In this document: positions 17,601 to 24,973 of the stretch, in pieces | How the letters are laid out: each line of letters starts with the position of its first letter | How positions within the stretch are numbered: the first letter of the stretch is position 1 | Source of the DNA: Bog-159 sp050008575 | GTDB taxonomy: Bacteria; Acidobacteriota; Terriglobia; Bryobacterales; Bryobacteraceae | DNA: 64,000 bases | Reading direction: 5' to 3' | Assembly: GCA_050008575.1 (NCBI GenBank) | Contig: JBEKMJ010000009.1 | Span: 1-64,000, forward strand | The notes under the pieces: generated by a model | The model's input: only the letters and a program-made list of their open reading frames with translations | Told to the model about the DNA's origin: nothing | Database searches by the model: none | Translations under genes and position numbers: made by a program

Positions 17601-18088
17601 ATCGCGTGATTGTAGAAACTGAGGTCGCTGTGGTGTGGGATAGTGGAGCTTTTGGAGACATGGTCGTCGCCGCCCAGGACCAGCGCCGCGCAATTCTTGC
17701 CGGTGCCGGCGATGTTGGCGTGGCGGAAGATGTCGCCGGAGCGGTCGACGCCCGGACCTTTGCCGTACCAGATGCCGACCACGCCGTCGTAGCGCGATTG
17801 GCCGAGCGAGTGATGAATCTGGCTGCCGAAGACGGAGGTGGCGGCGAGGTCCTCGTTGACGCCCGGCACGAAATGGATGCGGTGCTCGTCGAGCAAATGC
17901 CGCACGCGCGCGAGGGCCATGTCGTAGCCGCCCAACGGCGAGCCTTCGTACCCGGAGATGAAGGCGGCCGTGTTCAGGCCGGCGCGGCGGTCGCGACGCA
18001 TCTGGTCCATGGGCAGGCGCACGAGCGCCTGGATGCCGGTGAGGTAGACTGCGCCGTGTTCCTGCTCGTACTTGGAATCGAGCTTCAT
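14663..18088 (-). CDS. Indolepyruvate:ferredoxin oxidoreductase-type enzyme (fused subunits)
   Basis: A 1141-residue fusion of the alpha (thiamine diphosphate) and gamma parts of a 2-oxoacid:ferredoxin oxidoreductase, which decarboxylates aryl-pyruvates to acyl-CoA. The N-terminal pyrimidine-binding domain has SGYEGSPLGGYD and GVNEDLAATS. The TDP domain has NFCSGCPHNRST, GGGIGCHAMAA and QNVGDGTYFHS. A ferredoxin-like cluster site (EEVCEGCGDCV, with QSNC and DYSCVLGDCPSF) follows. The gamma domain has MPGIGGTGVVTVNALL. The linker around CGAGSQPAAASQAAS is coded by a hairpin cassette (16877-16917) that is identical to one between genes at 28801. The enzyme seems intact. Confidence 0.9.
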   Translation of the reverse strand: MKLDSKYEQEHGAVYLTGIQALVRLPMDQMRRDRRAGLNTAAFISGYEGSPLGGYDMALARVRHLLDEHRIHFVPGVNEDLAATSVFGSQIHHSLGQSRYDGVVGIWYGKGPGVDRSGDIFRHANIAGTGKNCAALVLGGDDHVSKSSTIPHHSDLSFYNHAMPIFYPGNTQETLDYGVLAIALSRFSGAWVAMKMVTNVCDAGGTVNVDPERIAIHIPQGYEKKIDARLLIPMTLILEPEVLYRRLDAAREFARLNQVNHSFGAPPGHAGARLGIASAGKAYYDLMQALADLGLNRAGDLARAGIRIAKFGMTYPLEPRFTAEFAQGLPTILVVEEKRSFLELQLRESLYNSPDHPAILGKGDPMAAPLFSAAGELDPETIARVLAQLICGAGSQPAAASQAASLRFADRLALLDEIESRERSLVPGRFPNFCSGCPHNRSTLLLEGQAAGGGIGCHAMAAQLGHSHHAYTFLTHMGGEGAPWIGMAPFVERQHIFQNVGDGTYFHSASLAVEACIAAGVNITYKILYNSAVAMTGGQQAAGAVPVPELTHKLQADGVRQIAVLTDDLPKYAHVKFAANTQLRDRDELPDVLREFEKLPGVTAIVYDQQCAAEKRRLRSRGKLAEPTLRLVVNEEVCEGCGDCVTQSNCLSLHPVETEYGPKTRIHQSSCNKDYSCVLGDCPSFVTVNLKPGTGQRRRTQAKLPETEVPPPRERATIGERYSILMPGIGGTGVVTVNALLATAAWIDGLSVITLDQTGLAQKGGAVVSSVILSERPIEASAKIGYGNADLLLGFDLLGAGSADNLKRAHPSRTVAVVNTAEVPTGDAIRGGARLAGPGAVVDLINTYTRRDRNLFLDASRLAEGLFASHMAVNIFLLGAAWQGGLVPISETAIEEAIRLNKVDAERNIQAFLWGRKYYHDAQAVEALIAPPATPADHRTLVERRTADLARYQNAAYAERYAIFVREVESRQPALAEAVARNLYKLMAYKDEYEVARLLTNPEREAQIRGMWEDVESIGYNLFPPLLRAMGMKKKLKLGGWFRGPLRALASLKGLRGTPFDIFGYAAVRGEERALIGWYEQLVRDCLDRATPDNLALAQEIVALPSQIRGYENIKLVNIQKVKAQATGKMSALKEKLVQVT
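16877..16917. repeat. Double-hairpin cassette inside the oxidoreductase gene
   Basis: Arms GGCGGCCT / AGGCCGCC around GCG, then GCAGGCT / AGCCTGC around GCG, then CCCAC. All 41 bases are identical to 28801-28841. Read on the coding strand it adds about 14 Ala/Ser/Gln-rich residues without breaking the frame. Confidence 0.8.
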
Positions 18089-18109
18089 TCGACAGCGGGG
18101 AGTGCTACC

Positions 18110-18123
18110 GCATTATATAATGC
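18110..18123. promoter_or_regulatory. Palindromic TATAAT core between divergent genes
   Basis: GCATTATATAATGC is a perfect palindrome with TATAAT on both strands. It lies between the divergent oxidoreductase (18088) and nuclease-like (18164) genes and could serve both as a -10 element. Clear -35 hexamers are not seen. Confidence 0.4.
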
Positions 18124-18163
18124 TTGGCGGTAGGGGCGCGGCCACTGCGCCCGAGGAGAGGGT

Positions 18164-19199
18164 ATGCCACACGATCAGGCACGATATGCGACCATTGCGG
18201 AGGTTGCGGCCGAACTGAATGAGAGCGCGCGCAGACGTGCCATAGGCGAACTTCAGGAGATTCGACGCCAGTTGAAGGGGCATCCGCCTGCCCACGTACA
18301 AGCTGTTTGACTCTCGCACCACTTTCGATAGTTATGCCTTTCACGTTGGCGGCAGGACTGAGCTTCAGTTCAACATAGGGCTTGAATCCGGTGACGAGGA
18401 CCTGAGATACGGCGTCGCGTTTTCACTGGAAACCAACCAGACGCTTCCCGACATCAGTGTATTGGAGGGGAGTGTGAGCCGCTTTAGCGATTTTCTTACC
18501 AGTCATCCCGATGAATACGGCGATCTGCGCATCTGGCATTACGCCGCCAGCTCTCGCTCAGCCAATTACCCGCCTAGCCCCATTCCACCAGAGCTGTTTC
18601 GTCCGCGAATATTCATCTTTTTGGGCGAGTTGCAGCCGAGAATGGACATAGACTACGACAGAATCCTCGATGTCTTCGATCGACTCCTTGCACTATATCG
18701 CTACGTCGAGGGCTCGGCGAGTTATCCAGCAATTGGTGCCGTCGATGGCGCCTTCAATTTCGTACCAGGATGCACGGTCAAGCCTGCGAGGACGACTGCA
18801 TCCGTGCCTCAGCGGGAACTAGACGTCTTCTTGCGCCACAATGAGATCCAACTGGCACTCATCCGCCACCTTCAGAGCAAGTACGGTGAGGTGGTGCGTG
18901 ACGAGCGATCCACGGGCGGCGGATCTCGTATAGACGTGGTCCTCAGGCTTGGATCGGACTATTGGTTCTACGAAATCAAAACAGCGCTCTCAGCCCGAGG
19001 CTGCGTTCGAGAGGGACTCGCGCAACTGCTTGAATACTGCTTCTGGCCGCGCCTTCAAGAGGCCAAGCGGTTGATCATCGTTGGCGAGCCCGACCTGGAT
19101 GAGGATACGGAGGCGTTCCTGGCTCGTCTGCGAAATCGGTTTGCGCTGCCGATTTATTACGAGCGGTTCGATAAGGCGTCCGGCCAACTGGCAGGCTAG
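18164..19199 (+). pseudogene. PD-(D/E)XK nuclease-like protein, frame disrupted near codon 39
   Basis: The first 48 codons (MPHDQARYATIAEVAAELN...) follow a good GAGGAGAGG site and run to a TGA at 18308. A second frame is open from 18276 to the stop at 19199, with no start of its own before 18462 (TTG). Joining the frames near the GGGG run at 18277-18280 gives one continuous protein of about 344 residues. Its C-terminal half has RIDVVLRLGSDYWFYEIKT (D, then ExK) and the helix LAQLLEYCFW, the core of PD-(D/E)XK nucleases. The disruption may be a true mutation, a sequencing error or a programmed +1 shift. Its role is unknown; the toxin-antitoxin neighbours suggest an accessory defence gene. Confidence 0.6.
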
Positions 19200-19238
19200 C
19201 GGGCCCCTTGTTGGCGGCCGCATTCCACAGGCTTGATG

Positions 19239-19253
19239 ATATAACAGTTATAT
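19239..19253. promoter_or_regulatory. Palindromic operator candidate upstream of brnT
   Basis: ATATAAC-A-GTTATAT is a perfect 7-base inverted repeat ending 7 bases before the BrnT start, in an AT-rich patch that also supplies TATAAC and TATATT as possible -10 elements. BrnA antitoxins autorepress their operons, so this is the likely site. Confidence 0.5.
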
Positions 19254-19260
19254 ATTCACA

Positions 19261-19533
19261 ATGCGCTTCCAGTTCGACAGAGAGAAGAGCCGGGAGGTCA
19301 GGCGGAAGCACGGCATCAGCCTGCAGGAGGCGCGGGAGATATTCGATCAAGCGTATCTGGTCGACCAAAAGAGCGGCGATCCGGAGCAATTTCGCGCCAT
19401 CGGTTGGTGCCACGGCCTCCTGTGCTCCGTCATCTTTGAGGTCAGGCATGACGCCGCGGGCGAGTTTTACCATTTGGTGACGGCCTGGAAAGCGACGGAA
19501 GAGGAGGCACAGAGCTATGTCGAGAACATCTAA
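19261..19533 (+). CDS. brnT: BrnT family toxin
   Basis: A 90-residue RelE-fold ribonuclease toxin. The family opening FQFDREKSREVRRKHGISLQEAREIF and the C-terminal WKATEEEAQSYV are present; the usual RxISARxA segment near the end is reduced to HLVTAWKATEEE. It precedes and overlaps the antitoxin gene, the standard BrnTA order, and lies just after a palindromic operator. Confidence 0.88.
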   Translation: MRFQFDREKSREVRRKHGISLQEAREIFDQAYLVDQKSGDPEQFRAIGWCHGLLCSVIFEVRHDAAGEFYHLVTAWKATEEEAQSYVENI

Positions 19534-19810
19534 GAAAACCGCAACTGCCGATGAAGTCGCGGAAATGGCATCGCGGGGCGAAGACATTTCAGCCTACTTC
19601 ACGAATAAGTTCACCGTTGTGCGGCCGGTCCGCCGGGTCAATGTCGATCTGACGGAGGGCATGCTGCGGGAGTTGGATCACCGCGCGGCGCGACTGAATA
19701 TCAGCCGGCAGGCGGCCATTAAGACGCTGCTCGCGCGCGCGCTGGCAGAGGAGCGGGCAATCGGATCGCGGAAGAGAAAAGGCGGGTCTGGAGACCCGCC
19801 GCAGGCCTAG
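19517..19810 (+). CDS. brnA: BrnA-like CopG family antitoxin
   Basis: A 97-residue antitoxin whose C-terminal half is a ribbon-helix-helix DNA-binding fold (RVNVDLTEGMLRELDHRAARL, NISRQAAIKTLLARAL). The N-terminus DEVAEMASRGEDISAYFT matches BrnA-type proteins that bind the toxin. The last nine residues (GGSGDPPQA) are coded by the hairpin cassette at 19781-19823, which supplies the stop codon. Confidence 0.87.
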   Translation: MSRTSKKTATADEVAEMASRGEDISAYFTNKFTVVRPVRRVNVDLTEGMLRELDHRAARLNISRQAAIKTLLARALAEERAIGSRKRKGGSGDPPQA

Positions 19811-19823
19811 AGGCCTGCCCCAC
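19781..19823. repeat. Double-hairpin cassette spanning the brnA stop and touching the rhaB start
   Basis: Arms GGCGGGTC / GACCCGCC around TGGA (20 bases), then GCAGGCC / GGCCTGC around TAGA (18 bases), then CCCAC directly followed by the rhaB ATG. The layout is identical to 8624-8666 with different but still paired stems. Confidence 0.75.
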
Positions 19824-21242
19824 ATGTCACGTTACCTGGCTTTCGATCTGGGCGCGGAGAGCGGACGCGCGATGTTGGGCACGCTGGATGGCGGACGGCT
19901 GACCATGGAAGAACTGCACCGTTTCGCCAACACGCCGGTGCGCGTGTTCGACGCACTGTATTGGGACACGTTGCGGCTGTGGCACGAGATCCAGCGCGGG
20001 CTGGCGATCGCGGGGCGGGAACGGAAGCTGCGGCTGGACGGCATCGGCATCGATACGTGGGGCGTGGACTTCGCGTTGCTGGGGGCGGACGGCGCGTTGG
20101 CCGATAATCCGCGGCACTATCGCGATGCGCGGACCAACGGCGTGATGGAGAAGGTCTTCGATGTCGTGCCGCGTGCGGAGGTGTTCGCCGAGACCGGCAT
20201 CCAGTTCATGCAGATCAATTCGCTGTACCAATTGTACGCGCTGAAGCTGGCTGGGTCGCCGGCGCTGGACGCCGCGCGCACCCTGCTGTTCATGCCGGAC
20301 TTGCTGAACTACTGGCTGACGGGAGTGGCGCGCGCGGAGGCGACCATCGCCAGCACGTCGCAGTTCTACGATCCGCGCAAGAAGACTTGGGCGTACGATC
20401 TGCTGGAGCGGCTGGGGCTGCCGGCGCACATCCTGCCGGAGATTGTAACGCCGGGGACGCGGCTCGGTCCGCTGCTCGACTCGGTGGCGGAGGCGGCGGG
20501 GCTGGGGGCGGTTCCGGTATACGCGACGGGGTGCCACGATACGGCATCGGCTGTGGCGGCGGTACCGGCGGAGGGCGCGAACTGGTGCTACATCAGCTCG
20601 GGGACGTGGTCGTTGATGGGCGCGGAGTTGGACGATCCGGTGATCGACGAGCGGGTGCTGGCGGAGAATCTGACCAATGAGATTGGCGCGGCGGGGAAGG
20701 TGCGGTTCCTGAAAAATATCGCGGGACTATGGTTGCTGCAGGAGTGCCGGCGGGCGTGGGCGCTTTCTGGGGAAGAGTACACCTACGAGGAGTTGGTGCG
20801 GCTGGCGGGCGAGTCGGGGCCGGCGCGGGCGCTGATCGATGTGGACGCGTTCCTGGAGCCGGGCGGGATGCCAGGGAAGATCGCGGAGCATTGCCGGGCG
20901 CGGGGGCTGGCGCCGCCGCGGACGCCGGGCGAGTTTACGCGCACGATTCTGGAGAGCTTGGCGGAGCGGTACCGGCAGGTGCTGGAGAAGCTGGAAGCGC
21001 TGGCGGGGCAGCGGTTCGACGTTATACATATTGTCGGCGGCGGGTCGCGGAATGCGCTGCTGAACCAGTTGGTGGCGGACGCCACGGGACGGACGGTGAT
21101 TGCGGGGCCGGGAGAGGCGACGGCGATTGGGAATGTGCTGATCCAGGCGATTGGGGCGGGGGAGTTGGGAGGGCTGGAGGAGGCGCGGGGGGTGGTACGG
21201 GGGTCGTTTGGGGTGTCGGTGCACCGGGCGGGTGGGGGGTAG
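19824..21242 (+). CDS. rhaB: Rhamnulokinase
   Basis: RhaB phosphorylates L-rhamnulose to L-rhamnulose 1-phosphate. The 472-residue FGGY-type kinase has the phosphate motif YLAFDLGAESGRAM, the GIDTWGVDFALL segment, the sugar-side loop TGCHDTASAVAAVPA, WCYISSGTWSLMG and the C-terminal ATP motif HIVGGGSRNALLNQLVADATGR. Length is normal. No Shine-Dalgarno site is possible because a hairpin cassette abuts the ATG, so translation may depend on readthrough from brnA or on leaderless initiation. No other rhamnose genes are nearby. The 200 bases after it hold only the repeat and promoter elements listed separately. Confidence 0.92.
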   Translation: MSRYLAFDLGAESGRAMLGTLDGGRLTMEELHRFANTPVRVFDALYWDTLRLWHEIQRGLAIAGRERKLRLDGIGIDTWGVDFALLGADGALADNPRHYRDARTNGVMEKVFDVVPRAEVFAETGIQFMQINSLYQLYALKLAGSPALDAARTLLFMPDLLNYWLTGVARAEATIASTSQFYDPRKKTWAYDLLERLGLPAHILPEIVTPGTRLGPLLDSVAEAAGLGAVPVYATGCHDTASAVAAVPAEGANWCYISSGTWSLMGAELDDPVIDERVLAENLTNEIGAAGKVRFLKNIAGLWLLQECRRAWALSGEEYTYEELVRLAGESGPARALIDVDAFLEPGGMPGKIAEHCRARGLAPPRTPGEFTRTILESLAERYRQVLEKLEALAGQRFDVIHIVGGGSRNALLNQLVADATGRTVIAGPGEATAIGNVLIQAIGAGELGGLEEARGVVRGSFGVSVHRAGGG

Positions 21243-21401
21243 GGTTTTATGGTCGCCGTTTTTTGTCGTTGTGCGGGATTATGCGCTTTTGTGTATCCGG
21301 GTTCGGGCGCATCAAAACTGGACAAACATAACGCCGGAAGGACCCGCGGAGGGCGTTAATCTCCAGTCCTGGTATGGCGTTTGCTCAATGATGGCTGAGG
21401 C

Positions 21402-21435
21402 ACCCTACCGAAACCTTCCCGCTTTAGGGTAGAAT
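21402..21435 (+). promoter_or_regulatory. Inverted repeat and -10 element before the DUF433 gene
   Basis: ACCCTA (21402-21407) and TAGGGT (21425-21430) form an inverted repeat, and TAGAAT (21430-21435) ends 7 bases before the ATG at 21443, fitting leaderless transcription. The repeat overlaps the presumed promoter, as expected for an autorepressor site. Confidence 0.45.
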
Positions 21436-21442
21436 AATATCA

Positions 21443-22066
21443 ATGACGGTTGCCACACAGGACGATGCCTATACGCCTTCCCAGGTCTCGGCTGTCACCG
21501 GCCTTCCGCTCCCGGCGGTACACAAGGCGATCGAGTACAAATTGATCCGTCCTAAATGGGTCCGCGAAGGACATTCCGTCCAGCGGCTGCTTTCCGGATC
21601 TCAGGCCATCTATCTTCGGCTGGAAGCCAGGGGATTGCGGTCGCTGCCGTTGGCCGCGCGGCGCCGCGTGGCGCGCGCGGTTGAGCAGAATCCGGGAATC
21701 GACGTGATGGCCGTTTCCGAGGGGGGAGTTATCCTCATCCAGTGTAAGTCGGCGCGCAAAGAGGTGGAGGCGGGGCTGCGCCGCCTGACTGAGGCAAGGC
21801 GCATGGTAGAATCCGACTCGGAGGTTATGCGCGGCGCACCGGTGTATAGGGGGACTCGGATTCCCGTCCAGACGATCGCCGACATGCTTTCACAGGGAGC
21901 GACGGTGGCGGAGATCCTGGAAGGCTATCCGGCGCTCACTCGAGAGAAGGTCGAGTTGGCTCCGATGTACGTGAAGGCGTTTCCGCGCAGGGGGCGTCCT
22001 GTGGCGCGACCGTGGGCCAAGCGTCGGCCGCGGCGGGTTAGCGAAGGGCGTCTCGCAAGTCGATGA
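21443..22066 (+). CDS. DUF433 domain antitoxin with N-terminal helix-turn-helix-like region
   Basis: A 207-residue protein. The first 60 residues (YTPSQVSAVTGLPLPAVHKAIEYKLIRP) look like a MerR-type winged helix. Residues 130-175 are a DUF433 domain (MRGAPVYRGTRIPVQTIADML, VAEILEGYPALTREKV). DUF433 proteins of this layout are VapB45-like antitoxins paired with a DUF5615 PIN-like toxin, and that gene follows with a 4-base overlap. The C-terminal 30 residues are very Arg/Pro-rich. Confidence 0.85.
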   Translation: MTVATQDDAYTPSQVSAVTGLPLPAVHKAIEYKLIRPKWVREGHSVQRLLSGSQAIYLRLEARGLRSLPLAARRRVARAVEQNPGIDVMAVSEGGVILIQCKSARKEVEAGLRRLTEARRMVESDSEVMRGAPVYRGTRIPVQTIADMLSQGATVAEILEGYPALTREKVELAPMYVKAFPRRGRPVARPWAKRRPRRVSEGRLASR

Positions 22067-22326
22067 AGTTCCCGATCGATGAGTGCCTTCACACTTCGCT
22101 CGTCACGCTGGCGCATGATGCCGGGCATGTATGCGACCACGTGAACTTCCTCGGGCTTGGCGGGTGCAAGGACTGGCAGTTAATGGGGAGAATCCGCAGG
22201 GAGGATTACACCCTCGTCACGAACAACGGCACTGATTTCACGGCGCTCTACGCTGGAGAGGAGCTGCATGCGGATTTTGCGGGCGCTACGGTGACGTGCC
22301 GGGAATATACCTATCCCCTCCTCTAG
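22063..22326 (+). CDS. DUF5615 family PIN-like toxin
   Basis: An 87-residue PIN-like protein with the first acidic motif MKFPIDECLHTSL, a central GCKDWQLMGRIRREDYTLVTNNGTDF holding the next acidic residues and a short C-terminal strand. It matches the DUF5615 group, the partner of DUF433 antitoxins. It starts by ATGA overlap with the antitoxin. It would be the RNase half of the module. Confidence 0.85.
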   Translation: MKFPIDECLHTSLVTLAHDAGHVCDHVNFLGLGGCKDWQLMGRIRREDYTLVTNNGTDFTALYAGEELHADFAGATVTCREYTYPLL

Positions 22327-22474
22327 CTCGATCGACGCTTCCCGGCGCGCCACTGTTTGAAATCCGCGACTGCCTCATCCTTGGTGAGGCCCTTTGCAGC
22401 CGACATCTCTTTCGGAGCGTTTGCGGCGGGCGTTTGACGTATCCGATGGCATCTGCATGCTTGGTGATAGCTAG

Positions 22475-23104
22475 CTAGGAAGAGCCGCCTGAAAGGCGGC
22501 TGCGGGCAGGATTGCCCGCCCTCCAATGGGCGGATAGGTAGAGGTCGATTTCGGCGGCGGCGGCGTTCACTACTTGTTGCAGGTTGCGGTCCATGGACTG
22601 CACCACATCCTTGATATCTTTGCCGTTCGACGGTTCTTCGCGCTCGAAGGGGTGGTCCCAGACGCTGTGGTTGGTTTTCTTGTCGATAAGTTCCAGATGG
22701 AGGGATATCTTCGTTTGGATGGCGGGGTTATCGACTTCCGCGAATTCGTAGAGCTTGCCGCGCAGCAGGTAATCGCCCATGGCGGCGCTGGAGGCTTCCA
22801 GCACGCGCTGATACTTGCCCGAGGCGCGCAGCGCGCGCACCAGCGAGTCGCGGATTATCGCGCCGGGGCGCTCGGTCCAGCGATGATATTCGTAGGAGCC
22901 GGTTTCGTTCGCTCCGGCGCGATAGCGGATGCGGGCATCCTGCAAGGACTCGGGAGTCACGATGGCGGCCACAAGGATGGTGGGGCCATCCGGTTTCGTT
23001 TGGATAGTTGGGCCGGACGCGGGGGCTAGCGTGTAGTAATGCACCGGGCGGGTGGTGGCACAGCTTGTGAGTAGCAAAATGGATAGAGCGGCTAGGGTGC
23101 GCAT
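22475..23104 (-). CDS. ABC-type transport auxiliary lipoprotein (PqiC/Mla-associated type)
   Basis: A 209-residue lipoprotein. The lipobox LLTSC gives Cys15 as the acylated residue, followed by the family segment RPVHYYTLAPAS. The body (DARIRYRAGANETGSYEYHRWTE, RALRASGKYQRV) fits the ABC_trans_aux family, which works with MCE-type lipid transporters at the outer membrane. It is the last gene of the Mla-like operon, 35 bases after mlaD. The C-terminal residues HWRAGNPARSRLSGGSS are coded by the hairpin cassette at 22483-22519. Confidence 0.88.
   Translation of the reverse strand: MRTLAALSILLLTSCATTRPVHYYTLAPASGPTIQTKPDGPTILVAAIVTPESLQDARIRYRAGANETGSYEYHRWTERPGAIIRDSLVRALRASGKYQRVLEASSAAMGDYLLRGKLYEFAEVDNPAIQTKISLHLELIDKKTNHSVWDHPFEREEPSNGKDIKDVVQSMDRNLQQVVNAAAAEIDLYLSAHWRAGNPARSRLSGGSS
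22483..22519. repeat. Double-hairpin cassette at the 3' end of the lipoprotein gene
   Basis: Arms AGCCGCCT / AGGCGGCT around GAA, then GCGGGCA / TGCCCGC around GGAT, in the same 19+18 layout as 14613-14649. Confidence 0.7.
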
Positions 23105-23139
23105 ATGGTTATTGGCCCAGACACAGGCTAAAGCCCGTG

Positions 23140-24138
23140 CTACCTTTCTCCAGGTTTGCGCTCGGGCACCTTGATGCCCCGGATCAGGCTGGCGGGGGCG
23201 CGCTCCAAGGTTTCCGTAAGCGCTCTTAGATTTTCGGTGGACATACGGATGTTATCCAGCAACTCATCGATGTTAGCCGAGTTTTGATCCAGTGTCTGAT
23301 TCAACTGGGCCAGAGTATCGCGCAAGGCCACCACGGTCGCGCGGACGTCCGGACGGTTCTCCAACAGCGTCGAATCCACGTGGGACAGAGTATCGTTGGC
23401 GCGGGCGGTGGTGGTTTTCACGTCGTCCAACAGCGGACCCAGCTTGGCGTTGAGGTCCTTGGTCAGATCCTGCACGTTCGTGAGGCTGGCGGAGACTTTA
23501 GGGCGCGCGTCGTTGAGCAGGCCGTTCAAGTTATTGAGAGAGTCAGTCACTTTGGGCCGGGCATCGGCGACCAAACGATTGACATTATCAAGCGAGCTGC
23601 CGATGCTGGCGCGGTTGCGGTCGTTAAGCAGATCGTTGGCGCGCGCGATGGTGACTTGCAAGCCGTCGAGACTCACGTTCAGCTTCTGCAGCGCGCTGTG
23701 CACATCGGGCATCATGCCTTGCACGGCATCGCCCAACTGCGGCAGGCCGAAAGCCTCGGCCGAGGGCAACTCGGAACCGGGCGGCGCCAAGGGGGCCTGC
23801 CGGGTGCCGGTGTCGATCTCGATGTAGTTGTCGGTCAGCGGGCCGAGGGTGGAAATCTTGGCCACGCTGTCGGTCTTGATGGGCGCATCGCGGTCCACGG
23901 CGAGATCGATTTCGATGCGCGTGGAGTTTCCGGGATCCACGCGCACCCGGGTTACCTTGCCAACGTTGAGACCGCCGTAGCGCACGGGCGCGCCGGACTG
24001 CACGCCGCCGGCGAACTTGAAATAAGCCCGGTGAGACACGGCCGCGGCGCCCAGACCGCCGGAAATGGTCAGCATCGTGCCGATCAACAAGCCGCCCGCA
24101 ATTAGAACAAACAGCCCCACGAGAGTGCGTTCGCGCAT
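23140..24138 (-). CDS. mlaD: MlaD family protein (MCE domain)
   Basis: The periplasmic lipid-binding subunit of an Mla-type transporter. The 332-residue protein has an N-terminal anchor (about residues 8-28) and an MCE domain (about 35-115, with GVQSGAPVRYGGLNVGKV and GPLTDNYIEID). A long helical region from 150 to 320 with repeated Asn/Leu/Asp heptads (for example SLNNLNGLLNDARPKV) replaces the short tail of E. coli MlaD. The long helix suggests a tube- or needle-like extension as in PqiB/YebT or mycobacterial Mce. It lies 13 bases downstream of the ATPase gene. Confidence 0.92.
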   Translation of the reverse strand: MRERTLVGLFVLIAGGLLIGTMLTISGGLGAAAVSHRAYFKFAGGVQSGAPVRYGGLNVGKVTRVRVDPGNSTRIEIDLAVDRDAPIKTDSVAKISTLGPLTDNYIEIDTGTRQAPLAPPGSELPSAEAFGLPQLGDAVQGMMPDVHSALQKLNVSLDGLQVTIARANDLLNDRNRASIGSSLDNVNRLVADARPKVTDSLNNLNGLLNDARPKVSASLTNVQDLTKDLNAKLGPLLDDVKTTTARANDTLSHVDSTLLENRPDVRATVVALRDTLAQLNQTLDQNSANIDELLDNIRMSTENLRALTETLERAPASLIRGIKVPERKPGER

Positions 24139-24151
24139 GGCTTCTATCCTT

Positions 24152-24973
24152 TCACCTTATCCCTTCCGTGTACATACGGAGGTGGTCCACATCGTCGTCC
24201 TGGGTGGTATCGGCCACGCGGTCGAGAAACTGGCGGACGCGCGGGTGCCGGCTGTCTTGGACTTCCTGGGACGGACCCATGGCCACGATGTTACCGCGGT
24301 CGAGCAGGATGATGCGGTCGGCGATCAGGAAGGCGCTGGCGAGCTCATGGGTCACCACCACCATGGTCATGGAGTAAGCCTTCTTTAGATTCAGAATGAG
24401 ATCGTCGATGCCGGCCGCGGTGATGGGGTCGAGGCCGGCGGAGGGTTCGTCGAAGAACAGAATCTCGGGGTCCATGGCCAGGGCGCGGGCGAACGCGGCG
24501 CGTTTTTTCATGCCTCCGCTAAGCTGCGCGGGGCTGTAGTTTTCGAAGCCGCTCAGGCCTACCTGTTCCAGCTTGATGCGGACCATCACCTCGATGGTGG
24601 TGGGTTTCAGATCGGTGTGTTCGAGCAAGGGCAGCGCGATGTTTTCGCCGACCAGGAGCGAGCCGATCAATGCGCCGCCCTGGAAGGCGAGGCCGATCTT
24701 CTTGCGGATGTCGTCCATCGCGCGGGCGGAAGCCTTAGTGATGTCGACGCCCTTGATGCGGACCTCTCCGGAGGACGGCTTTTCGAGGCCTACCAAAGTG
24801 CGGAGCAGGGTGCTTTTTCCGGAGCCGGAACCGCCGATCACCACGACAGTCTCGCCATGGAAGATTTCGAAGGTGAGTCCATGCAGGACCTCGCGTTCGC
24901 CGTATTGGACGCGAAGATCGCGCGCGGCGATGACAGGCGCGGGAGGGGAGGGTGCGGCCATGTTATGCGGCAC
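24152..24973 (-). CDS. mlaF: ABC transporter ATP-binding protein, MlaF type
   Basis: The cytoplasmic ATPase of the lipid transporter. The 273-residue protein has Walker A GGSGSGKST (residues 47-55), signature LSGGMKKRAAFARAL, Walker B ILFFDEPSAGLDP and the switch histidine in VVVTHELASA. The GTG at 24973 overlaps mlaE; an ATG four codons later is an alternative. Confidence 0.94.
   Translation of the reverse strand: MPHNMAAPSPPAPVIAARDLRVQYGEREVLHGLTFEIFHGETVVVIGGSGSGKSTLLRTLVGLEKPSSGEVRIKGVDITKASARAMDDIRKKIGLAFQGGALIGSLLVGENIALPLLEHTDLKPTTIEVMVRIKLEQVGLSGFENYSPAQLSGGMKKRAAFARALAMDPEILFFDEPSAGLDPITAAGIDDLILNLKKAYSMTMVVVTHELASAFLIADRIILLDRGNIVAMGPSQEVQDSRHPRVRQFLDRVADTTQDDDVDHLRMYTEGIR

Noticed and set aside
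18298..18320. TGA at 18308-18310 in the nuclease-like gene as another selenocysteine codon
   Set aside because: The frame after this TGA soon stops and shows no conserved protein; the continuation is clearly in the next frame.
22327..22474. Short gene between the DUF5615 toxin and the lipoprotein gene
   Set aside because: The only frames are short, without ribosome sites, and show no recognisable protein pattern.
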